A DNA stretch of 64,000 nt from Arthrobacter sp. AFG20 (GCF_002892795.1 NZ_PJMC01000012.1:103236-167235); one strand, 5' to 3'. Shown: positions 8,607 through 18,252, numbered from the stretch's first letter. Program-made: numbers and translations. The notes: generated by a model from the letters alone, not told the origin.

Positions 8607-9212
8607 ATGACAATCGCCCATGAAGAAGCAGTGATCGATTCCGCCGCCGTGGATGCCATCTTCGCCGAAGCCCGCACCGCCAACGCGTTCACCGGCGAGG
8701 TTAGCGAGCAGCAGGCCCGCGCCATCTACGAACTGACCAAGTTCGGCCCCACCGCCTTCAACTCCCAGCCGCTGCGCGTCACCTACGTGCGCTCGGAGGA
8801 GGCCCGCGCCAAGCTCGTGGCCACCCTGTCTTCGGGCAACCGGGCCAAGACGGCCTCCGCGCCCCTGGTGGCAATCCTCAGCTACGACACGGCCTGGCAG
8901 GAGCAGTGGGACAACTTCCTCCCCGGCTACAACGCCCCCAAGGCCATGTACGACGCCGCACCGGACCTGGCCACCTCCACGGGCAATAACAACGCCCACC
9001 TGCAGGCCGGTTACTTCATCCTGGCCGTCCGCTCGCTCGGCTTCGCCGCCGGCCCGATGACCGGCGCGGACTTCCCCGCCATCGACGCAGAGTTCTTCCC
9101 GGCAGGCGACCAGAAAAGCTTCCTGGTGGTGAACATCGGCCAGCCCGGCCCCGAGGCCTGGGGCGAAGCGAAGCCCAAGTTCGCCTACGAGGACGTGGTC
9201 CGCACGGTCTAA
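8607..9212 (+). CDS. Malonic semialdehyde reductase (RutE/HadB-type nitroreductase)
   Basis: FMN-dependent nitroreductase-fold protein of 201 residues. In the Rut pathway this family reduces malonic semialdehyde to 3-hydroxypropionate. Visible family features are LTKFGPTAFNSQPLRV near residue 42, SGNRAKTASAPLVAILSYD, and the C-terminal GPMTGADFPAIDAEFF. The length matches E. coli RutE (196). ATG at 8607 is chosen for the preceding GAAAGGGG; the frame extends to 8532 without a ribosome site. No other rut genes are near, except a uracil permease divergently placed 265 bases away, so a pyrimidine-degradation role is only suggested. Confidence 0.85.
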   Translation: MTIAHEEAVIDSAAVDAIFAEARTANAFTGEVSEQQARAIYELTKFGPTAFNSQPLRVTYVRSEEARAKLVATLSSGNRAKTASAPLVAILSYDTAWQEQWDNFLPGYNAPKAMYDAAPDLATSTGNNNAHLQAGYFILAVRSLGFAAGPMTGADFPAIDAEFFPAGDQKSFLVVNIGQPGPEAWGEAKPKFAYEDVVRTV

Positions 9213-9244
9213 AGGCCGGGTTGCGGACAGCCTCCGAACACGGA

Positions 9245-9280
9245 ATGCCTCCGGCAATATGGGGGACATTCCGGAGGCAT
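9245..9280 (+). terminator. Inverted repeat downstream of the reductase gene
   Basis: A perfect 10-bp stem (atgcctccgg with ccggaggcat) with a 16-base loop, 32 bases after the stop codon. An alternative pairing of ggaatg with cattcc overlaps it. No T-run follows, so termination is plausible but not certain. Confidence 0.4.
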
Positions 9281-9370
9281 CCTGGACAGTATTTCTGCAG
9301 TCAAAAACTGCAAGGCATGCATCCGGGCCACTTCCAATGGTAGTCCTGTTTGGACTTCTTGAGCATAAGC

Positions 9371-9405
9371 AAAGCGCCGGATGGTCAACAGCCATCCGGC
9401 GCTTT
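9371..9405. terminator. Bidirectional terminator between rutE-like gene and pgm
   Basis: A perfect 14-bp stem with a 7-base loop. The arms begin with AAA and end with TTT, so both strands carry a U-tract. It lies 27 bases beyond the stop of phosphoglucomutase (minus strand) and after the plus-strand reductase, and can serve both. Confidence 0.85.
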
Positions 9406-9431
9406 CTTGTTCCTGGGAACCGAGTAATTTC

Positions 9432-11093
9432 CTAGGAAATGACCCCGTCCACCAGAGCCTTGGCCTCGGCCTGAACCTGCTTGAGGTGGTCGGCGCCCTT
9501 GAAGGACTCCGCGTAGATTTTGTAGACGTCCTCGGTGCCGGAGGGGCGGGCCGCGAACCACGCGTTCTCGGTGACCACTTTCAGTCCGCCGATAGACGCG
9601 CCGTTGCCCGGCGCCTCGGTCAGTTTGGCCGTGATTGCCTCGCCTGCCAGTTCCGTCGCAGTGACGTCCGACGACGACAGCTTGCCCAGCGCCGCCTTCT
9701 GGTCCCGCGTCGCGGCGGCGTCGATCCGTGCATACACCGGCGCACCGAACTGGTCCGTGAGGCCCTTGTAAAGCTGGGATGGCGACTTGCCGGTGACGGC
9801 GGTGATCTCCGAAGCCAGCAGCGCCAGCAGGATGCCGTCCTTGTCCGTGGTCCAGACGCTGCCGTCGCGCTTGTTGAAGGAAGCGCCGGCGGATTCTTCG
9901 CCGCCGAATGCACCTTCGCCGGAGAGCAGGCCGGGGACGAACCACTTGAAGCCCACGGGCACCTCCACGAGCTTGCGGCCCAGGCCGTCCGCCACGCGGT
10001 CGATGATCGAGGAGGACACGAGGGTCTTGCCCACAACGGAGTTCGGGTTCCAGCCGCTGCGGTTGCGGTACAGGTAGTCGATGGCCACCGCGAGGTAGTG
10101 GTTGGGGTTCATCAGTCCGCCGTCAGGGGTAACGATGCCGTGCCGGTCGGCGTCGGCGTCATTCCCGGTGGCGACATCGAAGGCGGTAGACCCGTCCGCA
10201 CCAACAGTCATCCGGTTGATGAGGGAGGCCATGGCCGACGGCGAAGAGCAGTCCATCCGGATCTTCTCGTCCCAGTCCAGGGTCATGAAAGCCCATTGCG
10301 GGTCCACCGTGGGGTTGACCACCGTGAGGTTCAGCTGGTGGCGTTCGCCGATCTCACCCCAGTAATCCACGGACGCGCCGCCCATGGGGTCGGCCCCGAT
10401 CCGGACGCCGGCATTACGGATGGCATCCAAGTCCAGGACAGAGGGCAGATCGTCCACATAGCTGCTCAGGAAATCGAACTTTCCGGTGGTCTCGGCCTCG
10501 AGGGCCTGGGCCAGCGGAATCCGCTTCACGCCGCGGAGCCCGTTCTCCAGCAGTTCGTTGGCGCGGTTGGCGATCCAGCCCGTCGCGTCGGTGTCGGCCG
10601 GGCCGCCGTGCGGAGGGTTGTACTTGAAGCCGCCGTCGGCCGGCGGGTTGTGGCTGGGAGTGACAACAATGCCGTCAGCCTGCGGTGCTCCGGCCGGGGC
10701 GTTGCGGTTGTACGTGAGGATGGCGTGGCTCAGGGCCGGGGTGGGGGTGTAGCCGTGCCGCGCGTCGATGAGGACGTTCACGCCGTTTGCGGCAAGCACC
10801 TCAAGGGCGGAGTTCTGCGCCGGTTCGCTCAGCGCGTGGGTGTCCTTGGCCAGGAACAGCGGGCCGGTGATGCCCTGCCCGGCGCGGTACTCCACGATCG
10901 CCTGCGTGATCGCCACGATGTGACCCTCGTTGAAGGACGCTTTCAGGCTCGAGCCGCGGTGCCCGGAGGTTCCGAAGGCCACGCGCTGGCCGGGATCCCC
11001 CAGGTCAGGCTTGACGTCGTAGTACGCGTCGAGCAGTGCGGTCAGATCGACAAGGTCTTGGGGTTGGGCAACTGTGCCCGCTCGGCTAGCCAT
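9432..11093 (-). CDS. pgm: Phosphoglucomutase (alpha-D-glucose phosphate-specific)
   Basis: Interconverts glucose 1-phosphate and glucose 6-phosphate, linking glycogen/trehalose and cell-envelope sugar synthesis to glycolysis. At 553 residues it is the E. coli Pgm type (546). The phosphoserine loop TPSHNP has Ser147. The N-terminal [12 protein letters not shown], the metal loop DADADRHG, the sugar-binding GGEESAG and the phosphate-binding [12 protein letters not shown] are all present. ATG at 11093 is preferred over GTG at 11129 because homology begins soon after it, although neither has a strong ribosome site. It is monocistronic between a strong terminator and a divergent region. Confidence 0.93.
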   Translation of the reverse strand: MASRAGTVAQPQDLVDLTALLDAYYDVKPDLGDPGQRVAFGTSGHRGSSLKASFNEGHIVAITQAIVEYRAGQGITGPLFLAKDTHALSEPAQNSALEVLAANGVNVLIDARHGYTPTPALSHAILTYNRNAPAGAPQADGIVVTPSHNPPADGGFKYNPPHGGPADTDATGWIANRANELLENGLRGVKRIPLAQALEAETTGKFDFLSSYVDDLPSVLDLDAIRNAGVRIGADPMGGASVDYWGEIGERHQLNLTVVNPTVDPQWAFMTLDWDEKIRMDCSSPSAMASLINRMTVGADGSTAFDVATGNDADADRHGIVTPDGGLMNPNHYLAVAIDYLYRNRSGWNPNSVVGKTLVSSSIIDRVADGLGRKLVEVPVGFKWFVPGLLSGEGAFGGEESAGASFNKRDGSVWTTDKDGILLALLASEITAVTGKSPSQLYKGLTDQFGAPVYARIDAAATRDQKAALGKLSSSDVTATELAGEAITAKLTEAPGNGASIGGLKVVTENAWFAARPSGTEDVYKIYAESFKGADHLKQVQAEAKALVDGVIS

Positions 11094-11496
11094 GGCACCA
11101 GCATGCCAGACGACGGCGAAGGTCAACACGGAGTGTCCGGAATCCGGCCCCTGTGACGCAGAATGTCACGAATTTTCCGCGCTACTTGCATTTCTCCGGA
11201 ACAAAAAACTGAGTAGTGCGGAAAAAGTACTTATATACCCGCCCCTGAGGGGGCTGTTACGTTCAAACGGCAGGAACCTCCGGAGTCACGTACGACGCCG
11301 GGCGTCCGGACCAGCGGAAACGTCCCGGAAGCCTGTGGCTGAATTTCAGCCGTGCCATCCGCGGGAGGGTAATTCCGGCGGTTGGAGCCGGCAATTCGTC
11401 CGGCTTTTGGGCCGGGAAAATTTACGGCCGGGTGATTGGGGTCGGTTGAATTGGGCCGGTCATTTGGAACACGAGCGAGCATTGCAGAGGTGAACA
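11094..11496. other. 403-base divergent intergenic region
   Basis: No convincing gene is seen. It must hold promoters for pgm (minus) and the NERD gene (plus). The centre is AT-rich for this genome, around ggaaaaagtacttatatacc, and contains an inverted repeat described separately. The part nearest the NERD gene is ordinary GC-rich sequence. Confidence 0.6.
11173..11225. repeat. Imperfect palindrome in the pgm/NERD intergenic region
   Basis: Arms of 14 bases (ttttccgcgctact and agtagtgcggaaaa) pair with one mismatch around a 25-base AT-rich loop. No gene ends nearby, so it is not an obvious terminator; it could be an operator or an interspersed palindromic element. Confidence 0.5.
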
Positions 11497-12369
11497 ATGG
11501 GGGCTGGAGATGCAGCATCCGAACGGACGAGGCTCGCCAGCGAACGGATCGCGCGGCTGAAGCGCGACCCCGGCCCTGTTGGTGCCGGTTCTGTGGGTGC
11601 GGAGCAAAGCAGCCACCTGGCGGCCGAAAGGCTTGCCGGGCTGGGGTCCCACGGCTGGTTCCTGCTGCACGATGTCCATTGGCCGGGCCGCCCGCTGGCG
11701 CGGCTGGAGCATGTCCTGGTGGGGCCAGGCGGCGTGGTGGTTGTCAGCGTCAAGAACTGGTCCGGCCACGTCGACGTCGTGGATGGCGCGCTCCTCCAGA
11801 ACGGTCATGACCGGTTCCCGGCGGTGGAGACGTCGCTGGCGCAGGCAGCCGCGGTGGCCGCGGTCCTGCCGGCGCCGTGGCGGAGGCTGGTCCGCTCGCT
11901 GATCTGCCTGACAGCCCAGCCGGAACTGCGGGGCACCACCGGTTCGGGCATCGAGGTGCGGGGGATCGACTGCATCCCGGAGGCCGTAACCGGCCTGCCG
12001 GACGTGCTGGATGCACCTTCGGCCCTGTTGCTCTACGCACAGCTAGGGCAACTCCTCACCCGTCCGCAGGTGCCGGAAGCCGGCACCGTCCGGAACCCCG
12101 CCTACCGCCCAGCCACGGGCAGCCCGGGCGCAGGCCGCCCTGGCACCGAGGGAACGGACGACGCGAACACGTCCAGGGCAGCGCTCCGGCGTCCGGCGCA
12201 CCGGCGTCCGTCCGACAGGCGTCCGGCCCCACCGCACTATCGGTATGCCCGGGATCGCCGGCCGGGTACCGTGCTGCGGATGGTGGGACGGTCACTCGTC
12301 GCGGGTCTCGTTTCAGCGGCACTGCTGGCGCCGCCCCTGTGGCTGTTGTGGGAGCTGCTCCCTAAGTAA
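11497..12369 (+). CDS. NERD (nuclease-related) domain protein with C-terminal membrane anchor
   Basis: A 290-residue protein. Residues about 40-150 fit the NERD domain: AAERLAGLGSHGWFLLHDV, then LEHVLVGPGGVVVVSVKNWSG, in which the H, D/E and K positions correspond to a restriction-like nuclease core (the usual EhK-type lysine is in VKNW). A Pro/Arg-rich linker (about 190-260) leads to a single C-terminal hydrophobic segment (LVAGLVSAALLAPPLWLLW). The function of such proteins is generally unknown. ATG at 11497 lies after gaggtgaaca. Nuclease activity is uncertain because the acidic residues are only partly conserved by eye. Confidence 0.75.
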   Translation: MGAGDAASERTRLASERIARLKRDPGPVGAGSVGAEQSSHLAAERLAGLGSHGWFLLHDVHWPGRPLARLEHVLVGPGGVVVVSVKNWSGHVDVVDGALLQNGHDRFPAVETSLAQAAAVAAVLPAPWRRLVRSLICLTAQPELRGTTGSGIEVRGIDCIPEAVTGLPDVLDAPSALLLYAQLGQLLTRPQVPEAGTVRNPAYRPATGSPGAGRPGTEGTDDANTSRAALRRPAHRRPSDRRPAPPHYRYARDRRPGTVLRMVGRSLVAGLVSAALLAPPLWLLWELLPK

Positions 12370-12457
12370 GGCCAGCCGGTGCCCGGTCAGATGTCCCCGG
12401 CATAAATGTCCGGGGACGGCGGTAATGTTCTGTTGAGGACAGAATGAGGGGATTCCC

Positions 12458-13012
12458 ATGACAGAGCAGCGTCCCGGAACCGGCGACGAGCCGAAACCGG
12501 ACACCCACCAGCAACCGCACCACGGCCAACAGCAGGGTTCGGACATTCCGGCCCCGCCGTTGTACAACCCGCCGCTGTACACCCCGCCCGGCGAGCAGTT
12601 TGGCGGGCAGCACGGTGACGCGGGCGCCGGCGGTGCCTACGGCCAGCCGGTGAGCCCCTACAGCCAGCAGTATGGCCAGCAGTACGGGCAACAATATGGC
12701 CAGCAATACAATCAGCAGTACTCCAGCCCGTACGGCCAGCCGTCGTACTACGGTGCAGCGCCCCAGCCGAAGAGCCTCAGCATCGCCAGCCTGTGCTGTG
12801 GGATCGCCGTCTACCTGGGCTTCGGGGTCTTCATCCTGCCGCAGCTGGCCGCCGTGATCCTGGGCCACATGGCGTTGCGCCGTGAACCGTCAGGCCGCGG
12901 CTTCGCCATTGCCGGCCTTGTAATGGGGTATCTCGGCCTCGCCCTGACAGTCCTCGCGATTGTGGGGCTGGCCATCCTGGCGAGCCTCGCGAGCACGTCC
13001 AGCACTATCTGA
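12458..13012 (+). CDS. DUF4190-type membrane protein with Gln/Tyr-rich N-terminus
   Basis: A 184-residue protein with a disordered N-terminal half and two C-terminal membrane helices (SIASLCCGIAVYLGFGVFILPQ and AIAGLVMGYLGLALTVLAIVGL), separated by the AVILGHMALRREPSGRGFAIAGL signature of DUF4190. Function is unknown. Five 12-base units at 12665-12724 encode a tandem QQYG-like repeat, so its length may vary between strains. GAGGGG precedes the ATG by 5-6 bases. Confidence 0.78.
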   Translation: MTEQRPGTGDEPKPDTHQQPHHGQQQGSDIPAPPLYNPPLYTPPGEQFGGQHGDAGAGGAYGQPVSPYSQQYGQQYGQQYGQQYNQQYSSPYGQPSYYGAAPQPKSLSIASLCCGIAVYLGFGVFILPQLAAVILGHMALRREPSGRGFAIAGLVMGYLGLALTVLAIVGLAILASLASTSSTI

Positions 13013-13036
13013 AGCCCAGCGCTATCTGAAGCAAGG

Positions 13037-13924
13037 CTAGCGTGTCAGTGCTGCCGTCAGCCGTGCCTCGTTGTCCTCGAGCCACTGCCGGCGGCGGCTG
13101 ATCACTTCGCCAACTCCGTCGTGCCACATGCGTGCCCAGCCTCCTCCGAGGTTCAGGGCGTTATGCTCCATGCGTTCGAGCGAGAGCTCCGCGGCCTCCG
13201 CTCCGAACTGCGGAAGCCGCCGTCGTTCTTCCGGTGTCCAGCCGTAGGCGTCAGCGAAGATCCTGAGCCGCCGGAAGGGATCCACCGTTTCCCAGCCGGC
13301 CCACGCATCAGCCGGGTCCCGCAGCGGAACCCAGTGCATGGCAGTGTTGTAGGAATCCTTGAAGGCGGTGCTCAGTCCGGCGAGGTCGAAGTCGATGAGT
13401 CCTGCGGCGAGGCCCCCGCGGACCACAACGTTCTGCGGGGTTACATCCAGGTGGCAGACCAGCCTGCCCGGGTCCTGCCTGACCGGCCGTGGCGGGAACG
13501 GATGCCTGGACGGGGTAAATCCCGCCGACGCCGCGTGCAGCCGGCGGAGCAGGCGGGCCACGGAGCGTAGCAGATCCTCGGACCGCACCCACTGTTCGGG
13601 CACGGCACCGGCACATGTGCCCGGAAGGAACGTGAGCACATCACGGCCCGCGCTGTCCTGGCCGAGGAACCTGGGGGAGCCCTCGAAGCCGGCGTCCTCC
13701 AGCCAGTCCAGGTAGTCCGCCACGGCGTAGCTTTGCGGCTGGTGCGGGCGGCGCACCGTCCCGCCAACCCGCACCACGCCGTCGGTGACGTCGCCTGCCG
13801 GCAGGAGTTCGACGTCGGTCTCCTCGCCGGGGGCAGGGATGTAGATGCGGTTCTCGACAGGGAGGCGCGTTCCAGGATCCACCCGGCAAGCGTACGCCCG
13901 GGCGATGGGAGCCCGAGGCTGCAC
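13037..13924 (-). CDS. Aminoglycoside phosphotransferase-family kinase
   Basis: A small-molecule kinase of the APH/choline-kinase fold, 295 residues. The catalytic loop is HLD at 158-160 with Asn165, and the metal-binding DFD is at 178-180. The substrate is unknown; resistance should not be assumed, because many members phosphorylate metabolites. GTG at 13924 directly follows the TGA of the amidase gene with no gap, indicating translational coupling, although the homologous part starts about 25 residues later. The N-terminal lobe is short, as is common in this family. Confidence 0.75.
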   Translation of the reverse strand: MQPRAPIARAYACRVDPGTRLPVENRIYIPAPGEETDVELLPAGDVTDGVVRVGGTVRRPHQPQSYAVADYLDWLEDAGFEGSPRFLGQDSAGRDVLTFLPGTCAGAVPEQWVRSEDLLRSVARLLRRLHAASAGFTPSRHPFPPRPVRQDPGRLVCHLDVTPQNVVVRGGLAAGLIDFDLAGLSTAFKDSYNTAMHWVPLRDPADAWAGWETVDPFRRLRIFADAYGWTPEERRRLPQFGAEAAELSLERMEHNALNLGGGWARMWHDGVGEVISRRRQWLEDNEARLTAALTR

Positions 13925-15355
13925 TCAGAACCCCAACTGGGCTGCCACCTGCAGGAGCAGCGACTCCGAGCCGGGCCGGCCGATCAGCTGGATGCCCATC
14001 GGCAGTCCTGCTCCCGGGCTGCCCCCGGTCCAGTGGACCGGGATACTGACGGCCGGAAGGCCGCAAACGTTGACCATGGATGACCATGGTGCGAACTCGC
14101 ACTGCCTGCGGTAGTCGCCGTCGGCGTCGCCCGCCCATTCCGGGGACGGCCAGCGGCCGTCCCCGTGGCCGGACCCGGTGAACCAGCCCACCGGGCGCGG
14201 TGTCTGGGCCAGCGCGGGCGTCAGGATCAGGTCCCAGGCTGAGTACTGCGCCAGGGTATCGCGCTCGAATTGCCGGAGGAACGCCAGGCATTCGTTGAGT
14301 TTGGCCGCGCTCCGCTGCTGAGCGCGCCGCCGGAATGTGCGCGTCAGCGGCGTCAGCAGGGCCTCGCGGTGCGGGGCGATCCGGGCCGCGCCCACTCCCG
14401 CCGTCCAGGCGGTGGTGAACGCATCGGGGTACCGGTTATCGTACCGAATCTCAGCCTCGGCGACGTCGTGCCCGGCCGCGGTGAGCAGCCGGACGCCGGC
14501 GTCCAGCGCGTCCAGTGCCTCCGGGTCCGGAGTGAACGGGAAGATTCCGGCCCAGGGGCTGTCCAGGCTGACGCCGATCCGCAGCGAAGCAGGCGCGCGG
14601 CCCACGGCATTTAGGTAGCTGGCGCCGTTGGAGGCCAGGACATCCAGCAGCAGTGCGGCGTCGGCCACGGAACGGGCCAGCGGTCCGGCCACCACCAGGC
14701 CGGCGCGGTCCCCGCTGCTTTCGCCCGCCGGAACCACGCCCCGGCCGGGCTTCAGGCCCAGCAGGCCGCATGCCGCCGCCGGGATCCGGATCGACCCGCC
14801 GCCGTCGGTTCCGGGTGCGAACGGCACCAGTCCCGCCGCCACGGCAGCGGCGCTGCCGCCGGAGGAACCACCCGAGCTCCTGCTCAGGGCATGGGGATTG
14901 CGCGACGGCGGTGCGATGCGGTTTTCGCTGTAGGCCGTCAACCCGAATTCGGGAACCTGCGTCTTGCCGAGGGAGATGGCACCGGCGCCCCTGAGGGCTG
15001 CGGCGAGGGCGCCGTCCGCCGGTGCCGGACGGCGGTCCAGCGCTGCGCTGCCGTGGGTGGTGACCACGCCGGCAACATCGGTGAGGTCCTTGAAGGCGAC
15101 CGGCATCCCGTGCAGCGGCGGGAGTGGCTGATCCGGGTGACGCCGGGCGAACAGAGCGTCTGCGGCGGCTGCCTCGGCCATCGCCCTCGGCCCGGTGACG
15201 GTGATAAAGGCCCCCATCTTCGGGTTCGATTCCTCGATTCGCGCCAGGAAATGCGCCGTGACTTCGCGGGCGGAGAGCTCGCCGGAACGCAGCGCTGACC
15301 TCAGCTGCACTGCCGACAGGCGGTGGATGTCAGCGCTGCGGTGTGGGGCGGACAA
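13925..15355 (-). CDS. Amidase (amidase signature family)
   Basis: A hydrolase of carboxamides with the Ser-cisSer-Lys triad: Lys89 (VAFKDLTD), Ser164 in GGSSGGSAA, and Ser188 in DGGGSIRIPAA. The spacings match characterised members. At 476 residues it is a normal length. There is no GatB partner or other Gat subunit near it, so a stand-alone amidase is more likely than a tRNA amidotransferase subunit. The substrate is unknown. It is the first gene of a two-gene operon with the kinase at 13037-13924, suggesting sequential action on one amide compound. Confidence 0.88.
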   Translation of the reverse strand: MSAPHRSADIHRLSAVQLRSALRSGELSAREVTAHFLARIEESNPKMGAFITVTGPRAMAEAAAADALFARRHPDQPLPPLHGMPVAFKDLTDVAGVVTTHGSAALDRRPAPADGALAAALRGAGAISLGKTQVPEFGLTAYSENRIAPPSRNPHALSRSSGGSSGGSAAAVAAGLVPFAPGTDGGGSIRIPAAACGLLGLKPGRGVVPAGESSGDRAGLVVAGPLARSVADAALLLDVLASNGASYLNAVGRAPASLRIGVSLDSPWAGIFPFTPDPEALDALDAGVRLLTAAGHDVAEAEIRYDNRYPDAFTTAWTAGVGAARIAPHREALLTPLTRTFRRRAQQRSAAKLNECLAFLRQFERDTLAQYSAWDLILTPALAQTPRPVGWFTGSGHGDGRWPSPEWAGDADGDYRRQCEFAPWSSMVNVCGLPAVSIPVHWTGGSPGAGLPMGIQLIGRPGSESLLLQVAAQLGF

Positions 15356-15477
15356 TGTGCTCCTTTGCGGCGGCTCGCGGGCTTCGGACCAGCGTAACCT
15401 GTACCGGCCGAGGGGTACGGGGTGCTGCGCTGGCGATACGCTGGAGCTGAGAGCTTGAGGCCAAGGAGAGGACTCCC

Positions 15478-15804
15478 ATGAGCGACTTCGATACCGTCAC
15501 CGTGAAGGACGTCCCCGCGGACGCCACCATCCTGGACGTGCGGGAGGATTACGAATGGGCGGCCGGGCACGCTGAGGGCGCCGTGCACATCCCCTTGGAC
15601 CAGCTGCCCGGCAAGCTGGACGACCTCGACCCGGACGAGGACCTGTACGTCATCTGCCGGACCGGCGGGCGTTCCTTCCGCGCAGCCCAGTGGCTGGTGG
15701 GCCAGGGGTATACGGCGGTCAACGTGGCCGGCGGGATGGACCAGTGGTTGGAATCCGGCAAGCCGCTGGTGTCTGACAACGGACTCAAGCCCGTGGTTCT
15801 GTAG
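15478..15804 (+). CDS. Rhodanese-like domain protein
   Basis: A single rhodanese domain of 108 residues. Cys60 in the active-site loop CRTGGRS would carry a persulfide for sulfur transfer. The strands TILDVRE and GAVHIPL are typical. No partner domain or signal peptide is present, so it is cytoplasmic. AAGGAGA precedes the ATG. It is followed 54 bases later by pheA on the same strand, but no functional link is known. Confidence 0.9.
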   Translation: MSDFDTVTVKDVPADATILDVREDYEWAAGHAEGAVHIPLDQLPGKLDDLDPDEDLYVICRTGGRSFRAAQWLVGQGYTAVNVAGGMDQWLESGKPLVSDNGLKPVVL

Positions 15805-15858
15805 ACCGGGCCGCCGTCGCCTACACAACCCCCGTCCCATACCCGCAAAGGAATACCC

Positions 15859-16839
15859 ATGCCCGCCGCCCGCCGCACCTACACCTTCCTCGGCCCCGAG
15901 GGCACGTTCACGGAGGCGGCGCTCCTGCAGGTTCCGGATGCGGCCGAAGCCGTGCGCATCCCGTCCTCGAACGTCAACGCGGCGCTGGACCGGGTGCGGG
16001 ACGGATCGGCCGATGCTGCGATGGTGCCCATCGAGAACTCGGTGGAGGGCGGCGTCACGGCCACTCTCGACGCCATTGCCACAGGTCAGGAACTGAGGAT
16101 CATCCGGGAGGTCCTCGTGCCCATCAGTTTCGTGCTGGTGGCTAGGCCCGGCATCGAGCTTTCCCGGATCCGCCGGATCTCCACTCACGGGCATGCATGG
16201 GCTCAGTGCCGGCTATGGGTGGACGAACATATTCCCGGCGTCGAATACGTTCCCGGTTCCTCCACGGCCGCTGCTGCAATGGGCCTGCTGGAGGACGACG
16301 CGCACTACGACGCCGCCATCTGCGCGCCCATTGTCGCCGCCGAGCAGCCCGGACTGCAGGTGCTGGCCGAGAACATCGGTGACAATCCGGGCGCGGTGAC
16401 CCGGTTCATCCTGGTCAGCCGTCCGGGCATTCTGCCGGCCCGGACGGGCGCGGACAAGACCACGGTCGTGGTGCCCCTTCCCGAGGACCGGCCGGGCGCG
16501 CTGATGGAAATCCTGGACCAGTTCGCCACCCGCGGCGTCAACCTGAGCCGCATCGAGTCCCGGCCCACCGGGCAGTACCTGGGGCATTACTTCTTCAGCA
16601 TCGACGCCGACGGCCACGTGGGCGATGCGCGGGTGGCCGACGCCTTAGCCGGCCTCCACCGCATCAGCTCGGCCACGCGATTCCTTGGTTCCTACGGCCG
16701 CGCCGATGCGCAGGCTCCCGTAGTGCCGGAGCACACGTCGGACGAGGCATTCCAGGCGGCGCATGCATGGGTCAATGGGATCCTCGCCGGCGACTCCGCG
16801 GCCACGGAGACTCCGGTGGAAGCTTCGCCGTCAGCGTAG
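15859..16839 (+). CDS. pheA: Prephenate dehydratase
   Basis: Converts prephenate to phenylpyruvate in phenylalanine synthesis. The catalytic domain (about residues 1-190) starts FLGPEGTFTEAAL and contains IENSVEGGVTATLDAI. An ACT regulatory domain (about 205-280) carries the ESRPTGQYLGHYFF motif that binds phenylalanine for feedback inhibition. There is no chorismate mutase domain, as usual in actinobacteria. At 326 residues it is a normal length. AAAGGA lies before the ATG. Confidence 0.94.
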   Translation: MPAARRTYTFLGPEGTFTEAALLQVPDAAEAVRIPSSNVNAALDRVRDGSADAAMVPIENSVEGGVTATLDAIATGQELRIIREVLVPISFVLVARPGIELSRIRRISTHGHAWAQCRLWVDEHIPGVEYVPGSSTAAAAMGLLEDDAHYDAAICAPIVAAEQPGLQVLAENIGDNPGAVTRFILVSRPGILPARTGADKTTVVVPLPEDRPGALMEILDQFATRGVNLSRIESRPTGQYLGHYFFSIDADGHVGDARVADALAGLHRISSATRFLGSYGRADAQAPVVPEHTSDEAFQAAHAWVNGILAGDSAATETPVEASPSA

Positions 16840-16931
16840 ATAAATACCCCGCGGGGCACTTCCCTGCAAATGTTGCTGTGCGTATGCTTGCATGATCAAC
16901 AAAGGGATGGCCCCAGCGAAAGGAGCGGGTC

Positions 16932-17147
16932 ATGTCGGACAAGAATGACAATGACGGCCAGGGAATGATCGTCAATCCCAAGCCCACAGGTGAGAACCAG
17001 GACTGGGACGGGGATGAGGCCGACCGTGCGGACCGCCTGCGCTTCGAAGAGGAGCAGGCCATGATCCGCGAACAGTCCGAGGCCCGGGCAGCCGCTAAGG
17101 CCGCTGCCGAGTCCGCCAAGCACGCCGACACCGCGCAGTCAGCCTAG
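16932..17147 (+). CDS. Small conserved hypothetical protein (71 aa)
   Basis: Not assigned to a family. A charged protein with an acidic N-terminal half and an alanine/lysine-rich C-terminal half (RAAAKAAAESAK) likely to be a single long helix. No membrane segment is present. AAAGGAG lies 7 bases ahead of the ATG. It stands alone between pheA and a convergent lipid kinase gene. Confidence 0.6.
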   Translation: MSDKNDNDGQGMIVNPKPTGENQDWDGDEADRADRLRFEEEQAMIREQSEARAAAKAAAESAKHADTAQSA

Positions 17148-17187
17148 GGCGCCGCCAGCCTGGTGGACAGTCAGCCTAGGCGCTTTC

Positions 17188-18252
17188 CTAAGCGCGCGCG
17201 GCTTCTTCCCTGACCCGCACCAGCAAAGATCCCGGCTCCACCTGGACCGTCACCTTCGTGGCGTCCCCCGACGTGTCGCCGTCGAGCTGGGTGGGCATGG
17301 GTTCCGGGCACCTGATGACCACCTTGCCCGAGCGGTACACGCTCATGACGGGCAGATGCCGCTTGTGCTTGAACAGGATCTTGGCGTACATCGCCAGCCA
17401 GCCCACGGCGCTGCGGGGGCTCATGACCACCACGTCCAGCATCCCGTCGTCGATCATGGCCTGCGGGATGAAATCGATGCCACCCGGCACCAGGCCGCAG
17501 TTGGCAAACAGGACGCTGCGGATCTTCCGGGACTGGTCCGGCTGGTCATCCAGCGAGATGGCCACTTTCTTCCTGCGCCCGGGAAGGTGGCGGACTCCCG
17601 CCTCCGTGTAGGCCAGCCATCCGACGGCGCGCTTCAGCCCATCGTTCGTGTCACCCACCACCTCGGCGTCCATGCCGATGCCGGCCATGACGAGGAACGA
17701 GTGGCTTGAGGAGTGGCCCGTGAGCGAGTTCTCGATTTCCATCCGCGCCGTGTCGATGAACCGCTGGTGGCCGAAGAGCGCCGTCTGGATATTGCCGTAC
17801 AGGTCGTAGACGTTCAGATCCACGTTGCGGGCCAGCAGGTTGCCCGTGCCGAGGGGGACCAGGCCCATCGCCACCCCGCTGTGCGCGAGGGCCTCAGCCG
17901 CCACCCGCACCGTGCCGTCGCCGCCCCCCACAAGCACGACGTCGGCTCCGTACTCCAGCGCCGCCCGGACCTGCGAGTGGCCCGGGTCCTCCGGCGTCGT
18001 TTCGAAGAAGCGGGGCTCCTCCCAGCCGGCAGTCAGACAGGCGCGCTGGATGGTGGCGCGGGCTTCATCGGCCTTGGCCTTGATGGGGTTGAGGATGACG
18101 GCGACGCGCTGGCGTTCCAGGCCGTGTTCGTGGGCCTCTTCGCGCACGGCGCTGCGGACATGCAGGGCCTTCAGCTTGCGCACACCCCACCAGCTGGAGA
18201 CGGCGAAGGCCAGGGCTGCAGCGATCAGGACGTAAAGAAGCAGGTCGCTCAT
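17188..18252 (-). CDS. Diacylglycerol kinase-family lipid kinase
   Basis: A 354-residue DagK/YegS/LCB5-type kinase with an N-terminal membrane anchor (about residues 4-22, [19 protein letters not shown]). The nucleotide-binding motif [14 protein letters not shown] and the [11 protein letters not shown] motif are intact, as is the C-terminal [10 protein letters not shown]. The N-terminal [10 protein letters not shown] is the first family strand. It probably phosphorylates a membrane lipid or a related acceptor; the exact lipid is unknown. It is divergent from serS, with only 55 bases between start codons. Confidence 0.88.
   Translation of the reverse strand: MSDLLLYVLIAAALAFAVSSWWGVRKLKALHVRSAVREEAHEHGLERQRVAVILNPIKAKADEARATIQRACLTAGWEEPRFFETTPEDPGHSQVRAALEYGADVVLVGGGDGTVRVAAEALAHSGVAMGLVPLGTGNLLARNVDLNVYDLYGNIQTALFGHQRFIDTARMEIENSLTGHSSSHSFLVMAGIGMDAEVVGDTNDGLKRAVGWLAYTEAGVRHLPGRRKKVAISLDDQPDQSRKIRSVLFANCGLVPGGIDFIPQAMIDDGMLDVVVMSPRSAVGWLAMYAKILFKHKRHLPVMSVYRSGKVVIRCPEPMPTQLDGDTSGDATKVTVQVEPGSLLVRVREEAARA

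Noticed and set aside
13037..13924. Antibiotic-resistance kinase
   Set aside because: Only the fold-level motifs are present; the family includes many metabolite kinases and the amidase link suggests metabolism.
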